This document shows positions 1-6,770 of a stretch of DNA of 10,104 nucleotides, piece after piece; position 1 is the stretch's first letter; every line of letters begins with the position of its first letter. The DNA lies in the NCBI GenBank assembly GCA_022572105.1, contig JACZWN010000128.1, forward strand, positions 1 through 10,104, read 5' to 3'. A program made the position numbers and the translations under genes. The DNA comes from Pseudomonadota bacterium. Its GTDB lineage: Bacteria > Pseudomonadota > Alphaproteobacteria > Kiloniellales > J153. The notes under the pieces are model-generated. The model was not told where the DNA came from and did not search any database. It worked only from the letters and a program-made list of their open reading frames with translations.

Positions 1-2
1 TC

Positions 3-326
3 ATGCTTTGGGCTTCGTTGGAAACAGTATTTAGACCCGGAAGACAGGATATCACAAGGAAGCTCTCTGCGGCACTTGCAACCTACCTATACCCGTGCAA
101 GGCCAAACGCGGCAAAGCGTTTCAAGAAATGCGCAAGTTGTACGAGGCGCGAGGCGGCACCGCCCATGCTGCAAAGACGCCGGAGAATGAGGAACTGTTG
201 GCGACTTTCGGGATCGCCCGTCGCGTTTTCAGTCGCTGTATTGAGGAGCGGGGCCTGCCAGATACGTCAGCGCTGCTCGCGGAATGGAAATCTACTGCCA
301 GTGCTGATGCACGCAAAGGCGCTTAG
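3..326 (+). CDS. HEPN-domain protein, C-terminal fragment (Apea-like HEPN), truncated by window edge
   Basis: The visible 107 residues resemble the C-terminal part of Apea-like HEPN proteins: an initial helix (LWASLETVF) typical of this family, then a basic helical segment, then the signature around residues 44-56, where R50 and H55 form the R-x4-H motif of HEPN ribonucleases within EARGGTAHA. HEPN proteins often act as RNases in toxin, defence or stress systems, so RNA cleavage is the likely biochemistry, but the target is unknown. The Met codon at position 3 is almost certainly internal: the frame is open to the window edge and the N-terminal part of the protein is missing. The gene ends with TAG at 324-326 and converges on the fumarase gene. 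Base composition is lower in GC and codon use less biased than in the neighbours, consistent with acquired DNA. The HEPN call is by pattern only and is moderately secure. Confidence 0.6.
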   Translation: MLWASLETVFRPGRQDITRKLSAALATYLYPCKAKRGKAFQEMRKLYEARGGTAHAAKTPENEELLATFGIARRVFSRCIEERGLPDTSALLAEWKSTASADARKGA

Positions 327-427
327 TGCCTCGGGAAGTCGCCTCTGTACCGGTCATTAGACCTGCTGTCGCAAATTCGGTAGAATTAGAGAGTAAGCTT
401 TCCAGATTGCGACCGTCCCCTCGGCCC

Positions 428-2059
<1,632 letters not shown>

Positions 2060-2097
2060 CGCAGGTTGCCCCAGACGTTGGAAAAGCGTGACTCATA

Positions 2098-2134
2098 CCT
2101 AGGCCGGGTCGGGCGCGCGGACAAGCGGCTTCGG
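2098..2134 (+). repeat. direct repeat copy A (37 bp), left flank of TA cassette
   Basis: This 37-bp stretch starts CCTAGGCCGGG and ends GCGGCTTCGG. It matches 3382-3418 at 32 of 37 positions without gaps, in the same orientation. The first 11 bases and the last 10 are identical. It lies about 40 nt upstream of the fumarase start codon. Together with copy B it encloses the complete RES-Xre operon and its promoter region. Confidence 0.7.
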
Positions 2135-2154
2135 CCTCGTTGCCCCATCGCCTC

Positions 2155-2170
2155 GTCAATCGCTATTGAC
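2155..2170 (-). other. small hairpin downstream of RES toxin gene
   Basis: A perfect inverted repeat, GTCAAT and ATTGAC around the loop CGCT, begins 12 nt beyond the toxin stop codon in the direction of transcription. The palindrome CCGCGCGG (2170-2177) overlaps its edge. No T-run follows on the minus strand, so it is not a classic intrinsic terminator. It may be a 3'-end stabilising structure or a protein-binding site ahead of the fumarase gene. Confidence 0.35.
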
Positions 2171-2181
2171 CGCGCGGCCCT

Positions 2182-2757
2182 TTACCTGCGCGCGACATGG
2201 TCGCGGGTCCGCCACGCTTGCCAATCGACGGGCTCACTCCTCGTGACATTCAACGGATCGTTCGGGTCGAGTCGGTCTATGAAAAGGATGAGGTTCCGGC
2301 TTTCCGATCGGGCGCTCGGCACGATAAGACCGTCGAAACCGAGGAAATGGGCCGCATCTCCTATGGCCTGTGTCCGCGTGTAATCCAGTTCCGAATACCG
2401 GCCGGTGTCGACGTTCAACGCGGCCAGCGCGGTCATATCGGCAAGCCGCAGGGTCTTGCGTGTCTGGACCCTGATCGTGTGCAAGAGATAGGCCGTTCGG
2501 GACGGGAAGACAGGCGCACGGTTCAGATGAAAGAAAACCTCGGCGTGCGCACCGTCAGGGTCGAGCGCCGTGTACAGGACATCGAAAACGCCGAGCGGAT
2601 CCCATCGTGCGCCGGCCGGGTAGCCCTGCAGCGGGTCCCGGCCCTTACGTATGATCCGCCAAACGTCGCCACCGAAAGGTTCCGGCGTCAGAGAGTCGAG
2701 AGCATCGAGAAGATCGACGTCGCGCGCTTTCCGGACACCCGCCCGACCACCCGCCAT
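2182..2757 (-). CDS. RES-domain toxin (NAD+-degrading) of a RES-Xre toxin-antitoxin pair
   Basis: This 191-residue protein shows the RES fold signature: GARWDPLGVFDVLYTALDP (R51, Y62) followed by the conserved acidic position E73 (GAHAEVFF), and the C-terminal segment with S148 and N155 (VPSARSESRN). These are the arginine, tyrosine, glutamate and serine positions characteristic of RES enzymes. Studied members of the family arrest growth by hydrolysing or phosphorolysing cellular NAD+. The gene starts 3 nt after the stop of the antitoxin gene and is surely cotranscribed. An AGGAG sequence inside the end of the antitoxin gene, 14 nt before the ATG, is a distant but possible ribosome-binding site, so translation may be coupled. 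No signal peptide or membrane segment is seen, so it acts in the cytoplasm. It appears full length with all key residues, hence probably active. The exact NAD chemistry cannot be told from sequence. Confidence 0.88.
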   Translation of the reverse strand: MAGGRAGVRKARDVDLLDALDSLTPEPFGGDVWRIIRKGRDPLQGYPAGARWDPLGVFDVLYTALDPDGAHAEVFFHLNRAPVFPSRTAYLLHTIRVQTRKTLRLADMTALAALNVDTGRYSELDYTRTQAIGDAAHFLGFDGLIVPSARSESRNLILFIDRLDPNDPLNVTRSEPVDWQAWRTRDHVARR

Positions 2758-2760
2758 GGA

Positions 2761-3111
2761 TTACAGAAACGCTCCTGCATCCAACCGTTCGATCGCGGCA
2801 AGGATTTCTTCGGTCCGGTTTTGGTTGATAAGGTCGATCGCCCTTTCGCCACCAAGCAACGCGTTTCGGGAATATAGCCAAATGCGGGTTTCGTCGGGAG
2901 TGTATATATCCGCAAGACGATCGACCACGTAGCGCAAATCGGCGATGACGAGCTGGGTACGGGGCTGCGGCGTCGCCTTGCCGGTGCGCCAGCGCGAGAC
3001 CGTCGCCACCGAGACATCCGCGATGTTCGCGATATCCGTGCCTTTGAGGTGGCCTCGATCTTCTAGGTCATCGATGATGTTTGCGATGGCTCCCGCCATG
3101 GTCATCAGCAT
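2761..3111 (-). CDS. Xre/MbcA/ParS-type antitoxin of the RES-Xre pair
   Basis: This small protein (116 residues from the start chosen here) has an N-terminal helix-turn-helix (GTDIANIADVSVATVSRWRTGK) typical of Xre-like DNA binders. After it comes a C-terminal Xre/MbcA/ParS toxin-binding domain: VIADLRYVVDRLADIYTPDETRIWL, then the short loop and helix NALLGGERAIDLI. In RES-Xre systems this domain covers the toxin's active-site entrance, and the complex represses its own operon. The start is uncertain. The frame is open up to an ATG at 3246, with further ATGs at 3150, 3111, 3105 and 3099, and none has a strong ribosome-binding site. The segment between 3246 and 3111 is rich in Cys, Trp and Arg and looks non-coding. 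The ATG at 3111 keeps the whole conserved region and lies downstream of both candidate promoters. Its stop sits 3 nt before the toxin start. Confidence 0.85.
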   Translation of the reverse strand: MLMTMAGAIANIIDDLEDRGHLKGTDIANIADVSVATVSRWRTGKATPQPRTQLVIADLRYVVDRLADIYTPDETRIWLYSRNALLGGERAIDLINQNRTEEILAAIERLDAGAFL

Positions 3112-3183
3112 CCGTCTTGAGCTCGGTCGGAACCATGTCCGCCCCGCCATGCAGGCGGTGCCGAGCGTGTGGTTTCTGGAAGC

Positions 3184-3214
3184 AACGTCGGCGCCCCATC
3201 GGGGAATTGACGTT
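3184..3214. promoter_or_regulatory. 31-bp interrupted dyad, candidate operator or leader hairpin of the TA operon
   Basis: Two inverted repeats share one centre at 3199: outer arms AACGTC (3184-3189) and GACGTT (3209-3214), and inner arms CCCC and GGGG (3194-3204) around ATC. A 4-nt unpaired block (GGCG opposite AATT) separates them. The dyad lies over the transcription start expected from the promoter at 3218-3246, where an autorepressor such as the Xre antitoxin would bind. It would also form a hairpin in a longer leader RNA. Confidence 0.45.
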
Positions 3215-3217
3215 TCT

Positions 3218-3246
3218 ATTACAGCATATATAAGGCATGAAAGCAA
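3218..3246 (-). promoter_or_regulatory. candidate sigma-70-like promoter P2 of the TA operon
   Basis: On the minus strand TTGCTT (3241-3246) and TGTAAT (3218-3223, 5 of 6 to consensus) are separated by 17 nt. The -35 matches only the TTG core. The predicted start near 3211 gives a leader of about 100 nt to the ATG at 3111. The surrounding 3210-3310 stretch is the most AT-rich part of the window. Confidence 0.35.
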
Positions 3247-3270
3247 TATGTTTATTCGGTGAACGTTGTA

Positions 3271-3285
3271 AGGGTATGTTACCCT
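3271..3285. promoter_or_regulatory. 15-bp dyad AGGGTA-TGT-TACCCT, candidate TA operator
   Basis: This is a perfect inverted repeat with 6-bp arms and a 3-nt centre. It lies just downstream of the -10 box of candidate promoter P1, at about +4 to +18 of the expected transcript, which is a standard position for a repressor site. The Xre-like antitoxin encoded downstream is the natural candidate binder. Its arms do not match those of the second dyad at 3184-3214. Confidence 0.5.
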
Positions 3286-3295
3286 AATATAGAGG

Positions 3296-3325
3296 ATTAT
3301 TTGCCTTTTTGCAACACTGAGTCAA
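3296..3325 (-). promoter_or_regulatory. candidate sigma-70-like promoter P1 of the TA operon
   Basis: On the minus strand TTGACT (3320-3325, 5 of 6 to consensus) and AATAAT (3296-3301, 5 of 6) are separated by 18 nt. It is the best sigma-70-like match seen in the window. The expected start is near 3289, immediately before the 15-bp dyad. It would give the antitoxin mRNA a leader of about 40 nt if translation began at 3246, or about 178 nt if it began at 3111. Confidence 0.5.
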
Positions 3326-3381
3326 TGCCGCTGCCCCGAGTAGTCCCGGCCATTGCTTTGCACCAACCACCTGGCGCCAGC

Positions 3382-3418
3382 CCTAGGCCGGGGGCGGCGT
3401 GCGGACAGGCGGCTTCGG
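3382..3418 (+). repeat. direct repeat copy B (37 bp), right flank of TA cassette
   Basis: This copy matches copy A (2098-2134) at 32 of 37 ungapped positions: CCTAGGCCGGG at the start and GCGGCTTCGG at the end are identical, and the differences cluster after the first 11 bases. It lies about 115 nt upstream of the molybdenum hydroxylase gene and about 57 nt beyond the TA promoter P1, so the TA operon with its promoters fits wholly between the two copies. Confidence 0.7.
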
Positions 3419-3532
3419 TCGGGCGCGGCCGAGGGAAAATCGGCGGCCCCGTTAAAAAAGGCGCGGGCCAAAGGGCCGCGGAGCGGCTAGACTCCGGCCC
3501 CGGCGCCGTAGCTTCGGGGGGCAAGAACCAGG

Positions 3533-5920
3533 ATGGGTGAGGGGTCGGTATCGGCCATAGGCCAGGCGGTCCACCGCAAGGAGGACGTTCGTTTTCTGAC
3601 CGGCGCGGGGCGCTACCTGGACGACGTGGCGCTGGATGGCATGGCCCATGGCCTGGTCTTGCGCTCGCCCCACGCGCACGCGCGGATCGACCGGATCGAT
3701 ACCGGTTCGGCCGCGGCGGCGCCGGCGGTGCTGGCCGTGCTCACCGCGGCCGAGTGGAACGCCGAGGGACTGGGCGTCATCCCGACGCGCACCATGGCCA
3801 AGAACAGCGACGGCACGCCGATCCCGGTGCCGCCGCGCCCGCCTCTGGCCGACGGGACGGTCCATTACGTCGGCGAGGCGGTCGCCTTCATCGTCGCCGA
3901 GACCCTGGAGGCCGCCCGGGACGCGGCCGAGCTGGTCGAGGTCGACTACCACCCCCTGCCCGCCGTGACCGATGCCGCCAAGGCGCTGGAGCCGGGCGCG
4001 CCGCTGGTCTGGGACCACGTGCCGGGCAACCTCTGCGTCGATTTTGAGGCCGGCGACGCCCCCGCCGTCGAGGCCGCCTTCGCGCGGGCCGAGCACGTCG
4101 TCTCGCTCGATCTGGTCAACAACCGCGTCACCGCGGTGTCGATGGAGGCCCGCGGCGCGATCGGCCGCTACGACCGGGCGAGCGGCGCGTTCACGCTCGT
4201 CACCTCGGCGCAGAACGTCCACGTCAACCGCGACGAGCTCGCGGACCAGGTCTTCGGCGTGGCGCGCGAGAAGATCCGCCACCTGGCCTACGACGTGGGC
4301 GGCGGCTTCGGCATGAAGAACCCGCTCTATCCGGAGTACGCGCTGGTCCTGTTCGCGGCCCGGCGGCTGGACCGGCCGGTCAAGTGGCTGTGCGAGCGCG
4401 GCGAGGCGTTTCTGTCCGACACCCACGGCCGGGCCCAGGATAGCCGGGTCGAGCTGGCCCTGGACCGGGACGGCCGTTTTCTCGCCCTCAAGGTCGACAC
4501 GGTCGGCAACATCGGCGCCTACGTCGCCTCGATCGGGCCGTTCACGCCGACCGCCGGGACCGTGCGGACCCAGGGCGGCGCCTACCGGATCCCGGCGGTC
4601 TATTTCCGCGCCCGCGCGGTGTTCACCAACACCGGCCCGACCGAGGTCTACCGCGGCGCCGGGCGCCCGGAAGCCTGCTACCAGATCGAGCGCGTCGTCG
4701 ACCTGGCCGCCCGGGAGCTCGGCGTCGATCCGGCCGAGCTGCGCCGGCGCAACCTGATCCGGGCGGACGAGCTGCCGTACCGGACCCCGATCGGCATCGA
4801 GATCGACTCCGGCGACTTCGAGACCGTGCTCGACCTGACCCTCGATCTCGCGGACTGGGACGGCTTCGGCGGCCGCGCGGCGGCGGCGCGCGCCGCCGGA
4901 CAACGCGGGGGGCGGCGGCGCGGGATCGGCGTCGCCTTCTACCTGGGGCTCACCGGCGGCAAGCGCTTCGAGTGCGTGGACCTGAGCTTCGCCGCGGACG
5001 GCTCCGTCACGCTCGCCGTGGGCGCCGAGTCCGCGGGCACGGGCCACGAGACCGTGCTGCCGCAGATCGTCTCGGACCGTCTCGGCATCCCGCTCGATCG
5101 GATCGCCCATCGCCAGGCGGATACCGACCTGACGCCCACGGGCGGCGGCCACGGCGGCTCGCGCGGCCTCGAGGTGGTCGGGACCGCGGTTTCGGTCGCC
5201 GCCGAGAGAGTTATCGAGAAGGCCAGGGCGGTCGCCGGACACCTGCTGGAGGCGGCGCCCGCGGACCTGGAGTTCGCCGACGGCCGCTTCACCATCGCCG
5301 GCACCGACCGCTCCGTGACCATGACCGAGGTGATCGCCGCCTCCTTCGATCTCGATCCGGCCGATCCGGCACTCCTGCCCGAAGGCGTCCCGGGCGGCCT
5401 CGATGTCGCGCTGACCCACGAGCTGAACCTGCTGAGCTACCCGAACGGCTGCCACGTCGCCGAAGTGGAGGTCGATCTGGAGACCGGAGCGGTCACGCTC
5501 GTCCGCCACACGGTGGTCCACGACCTGGGCACCATCATCCATCCGCTCACCGTCGACGGGCAGGTGACCGGCGCCACCACCCAGGGCATCGGCCAGGCGC
5601 TTCTGGAGGCCATCGTCTACGACGAGAACGGCCAGCTCCTGACCGGGTCGCTGATGGATTACGCCGTGCCGCGCGCCGCCGACCTGCCGCGCTTTCGGAC
5701 CGCCTACTACGAGGGCGCGCCGACCGCGAACAACCCCCTGGGGCTCAAGGGCGCGGGCGAGGCCGGCTGCGGCGGCGCGCCGCCCGCGCTCGTGAATGCG
5801 GTCGTCGACGCGCTCGCGGGGTTCGGCGTCCGCCACATCGACATGCCGCTGACCCCGGAGCGGGTGTGGCGCGCGATCCATGCCCGGACGCCGCGGCGCG
5901 CCGAACCCGAACCCGCCTGA
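3533..5920 (+). CDS. molybdopterin-binding large subunit, xanthine dehydrogenase/CO dehydrogenase (form II CoxL-like) family
   Basis: At 795 residues this is the usual length of CoxL/CutL-type large subunits, which hold the molybdopterin cytosine dinucleotide cofactor and hydroxylate a substrate in the cytoplasm. The N-terminal a/b hammerhead domain runs from about 15 to 125 (RKEDVRFLTGAGRYLDD). The cofactor domains follow, with DVGGGFGMK (254-262), the substrate loop EVYRGAGR (371-378) and the catalytic glutamate E743 in LKGAGEAGCGG. True CO dehydrogenases (form I) carry a cysteine in VAYRCSFR. Here Gly375 replaces it and the loop matches the form II pattern AYRGAGR, so CO is probably not the substrate, which remains unknown. 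GGGGGG 11 nt before the ATG may serve as ribosome-binding site. No small [2Fe-2S] or medium FAD subunit gene flanks it, although the enzyme class normally needs both for electron transfer. No stop or frameshift interrupts it. Confidence 0.92.
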   Translation: MGEGSVSAIGQAVHRKEDVRFLTGAGRYLDDVALDGMAHGLVLRSPHAHARIDRIDTGSAAAAPAVLAVLTAAEWNAEGLGVIPTRTMAKNSDGTPIPVPPRPPLADGTVHYVGEAVAFIVAETLEAARDAAELVEVDYHPLPAVTDAAKALEPGAPLVWDHVPGNLCVDFEAGDAPAVEAAFARAEHVVSLDLVNNRVTAVSMEARGAIGRYDRASGAFTLVTSAQNVHVNRDELADQVFGVAREKIRHLAYDVGGGFGMKNPLYPEYALVLFAARRLDRPVKWLCERGEAFLSDTHGRAQDSRVELALDRDGRFLALKVDTVGNIGAYVASIGPFTPTAGTVRTQGGAYRIPAVYFRARAVFTNTGPTEVYRGAGRPEACYQIERVVDLAARELGVDPAELRRRNLIRADELPYRTPIGIEIDSGDFETVLDLTLDLADWDGFGGRAAAARAAGQRGGRRRGIGVAFYLGLTGGKRFECVDLSFAADGSVTLAVGAESAGTGHETVLPQIVSDRLGIPLDRIAHRQADTDLTPTGGGHGGSRGLEVVGTAVSVAAERVIEKARAVAGHLLEAAPADLEFADGRFTIAGTDRSVTMTEVIAASFDLDPADPALLPEGVPGGLDVALTHELNLLSYPNGCHVAEVEVDLETGAVTLVRHTVVHDLGTIIHPLTVDGQVTGATTQGIGQALLEAIVYDENGQLLTGSLMDYAVPRAADLPRFRTAYYEGAPTANNPLGLKGAGEAGCGGAPPALVNAVVDALAGFGVRHIDMPLTPERVWRAIHARTPRRAEPEPA

Positions 5921-5972
5921 GACCGCCATCGCGGGAACAACCTTCTTTCTTGATCGGGGGTGTCTCGACCGT

Positions 5973-5990
5973 GACGTCGGGGGCGACGTC
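5973..5990 (+). terminator. GC-rich hairpin after the molybdenum hydroxylase gene, possible terminator
   Basis: Perfect 7-bp arms GACGTCG and CGACGTC enclose the loop GGGG, 52 nt after the stop codon. The following bases (GTTGTTCGTTGGGTT) are only moderately T-rich, so an intrinsic terminator is plausible but not proven. GACGTC in each arm is itself palindromic, so a protein-binding role is also possible. Confidence 0.4.
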
Positions 5991-6031
5991 GTTGTTCGTT
6001 GGGTTATACCAAGTCTCGCCGATGTTCTCGC

Positions 6032-6062
6032 TTGACTCCAGGGTCGTGGATTCTAGGCTATT
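6032..6062 (+). promoter_or_regulatory. candidate MerR-type promoter upstream of the OsmC gene
   Basis: TTGACT (6032-6037) is followed 19 nt later by the weak -10 GCTATT (6057-6062, 3 of 6). An imperfect dyad, TTGACTCCA and TGGATTCTA around GGGTCG (7 of 9 pairs), covers the -35 and the spacer. A stretched 19-nt spacer carrying a dyad is the layout of promoters activated by MerR-family regulators. A second, perfect dyad GGATTC/GAATCC (6048-6068) overlaps the -10. No MerR gene is in the window, so the assignment is inference. Confidence 0.3.
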
Positions 6063-6160
6063 GAATCCAACCAATCAGGCGCGACGGCCATTCATCGAAG
6101 TGCCGAGCGATCGGTCGAGATTATGGTGCGGGCCCCATCCGTCTGGACTCGAGTAAATAA

Positions 6161-6168
6161 GGGGGGAG
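6161..6168 (+). promoter_or_regulatory. ribosome-binding site of the OsmC gene
   Basis: GGGGGGAG ends 7 nt before the ATG at 6176, a near-ideal Shine-Dalgarno position that fixes the start of the OsmC-family gene. Confidence 0.7.
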
Positions 6169-6175
6169 CGACCCA

Positions 6176-6736
6176 ATGGCAGCATCCGAGACCGCAGTCG
6201 ACAATGGCGTCAACGTCCAGGCACTACTCGATGCCCGTGAGGCACTGACCGCGGCGCCCGAGGGCGCCAAGTTCGAGTGGCGGGCGACCTGCGAGTGGAA
6301 GAACGGCACCCACAGTCACTCGACCGTCGAGGGCTTCTTCGGCCTCGGCGAGGAGCAGAAACACGTTACCACGTTCACCTTCGATGCCGACCACCCGGAG
6401 ATATTCGCGTCCGAGGACAAAGGCGCCGCGCCGGTCGAGTACATACTCGTCGGCCTGGTCAGCTGCCTGACGGCCGGCATCGCCGCGATCGCCCAGCACC
6501 GCGAGATCCAGCTGCGCTCGATCAAGGCAACGCTCGAGGGTTCGATGGACATCCAGGGAATCCTCGGCATCGACAGCGACGTACGCAACGGCTTCGGCGA
6601 CATCAAGGTCACCTTCGACATCGACGCCGACGCGACCGCCGACGAGATCAAGGCCCTGGTCGCCCAGTCGCAGAAGCGCTCGGCCGTCTACGACGCCATC
6701 ACGAACCCGACCAACATCACCGTCGAGGTGAACTGA
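6176..6736 (+). CDS. OsmC-family protein
   Basis: The 186-residue product fits the OsmC/Ohr fold, whose members are small cytoplasmic thiol peroxidases or relatives. The region FEWRATCEWKNG to FFGLGEEQ forms the N-terminal sheet. The central helix carries the expected nucleophilic cysteine C97 in VEYILVGLVSCLTAGIAA. The C-terminal part (SQKRSAVYDAITNPTNITVEV) corresponds to the segment where classical OsmC and Ohr have the second catalytic cysteine in a CPV-like motif, but here that place is a serine (S169, RSAV). The only other cysteine is C39, near the N-terminus. The usual two-cysteine peroxidase cycle may therefore be altered or may use a partner thiol. The gene is followed 34 nt later by a flavoprotein gene in the same direction, so the two probably form an operon. 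The start is well supported by its ribosome-binding site. Confidence 0.9.
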   Translation: MAASETAVDNGVNVQALLDAREALTAAPEGAKFEWRATCEWKNGTHSHSTVEGFFGLGEEQKHVTTFTFDADHPEIFASEDKGAAPVEYILVGLVSCLTAGIAAIAQHREIQLRSIKATLEGSMDIQGILGIDSDVRNGFGDIKVTFDIDADATADEIKALVAQSQKRSAVYDAITNPTNITVEVN

Positions 6737-6755
6737 CCGGCCGCAGGCGCACTTC

Positions 6756-6762
6756 AGGGGAG
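6756..6762 (+). promoter_or_regulatory. ribosome-binding site that points to a GTT start for the flavoprotein
   Basis: AGGGGAG ends 8 nt before the GTT codon at 6771. The first ATG (6822) has no purine-rich Shine-Dalgarno sequence before it. This site is the main support for translation beginning near 6771. Confidence 0.6.
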
Positions 6763-6770
6763 CGGGTCCC

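Noticed and set aside
327..427. Terminator or small gene between the HEPN fragment and the fumarase stop
   Set aside because: No stem of useful length and no T-run was seen, and short frames here lack start signals.
2060..2135. Fumarase promoter TTGTCC with TAGGTA on the minus strand
   Set aside because: The -10 matches only 2 of 6 bases, and the -35 falls inside the repeat copy A, so the match is not convincing.
3533..5920. Annotation as aerobic CO dehydrogenase (coxL)
   Set aside because: The cysteine-containing VAYRCSFR loop that binds copper in true CO dehydrogenase is replaced by EVYRGAGR, and no CoxS or CoxM gene is present.
3452..5929. Open minus-strand frame of 825 codons opposite the molybdenum hydroxylase
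   Set aside because: It is a codon-bias artefact: the sense strand has all family motifs, while the antisense product is low complexity (Ala, Arg, Gly, Val, Asp) and lacks a ribosome-binding site.
4972..6156. Plus-strand frame running through the end of the hydroxylase gene and the following spacer
   Set aside because: It is an Arg/Gly/Pro-rich +1 shadow; the part in the spacer (5921-6156) has no coding character.
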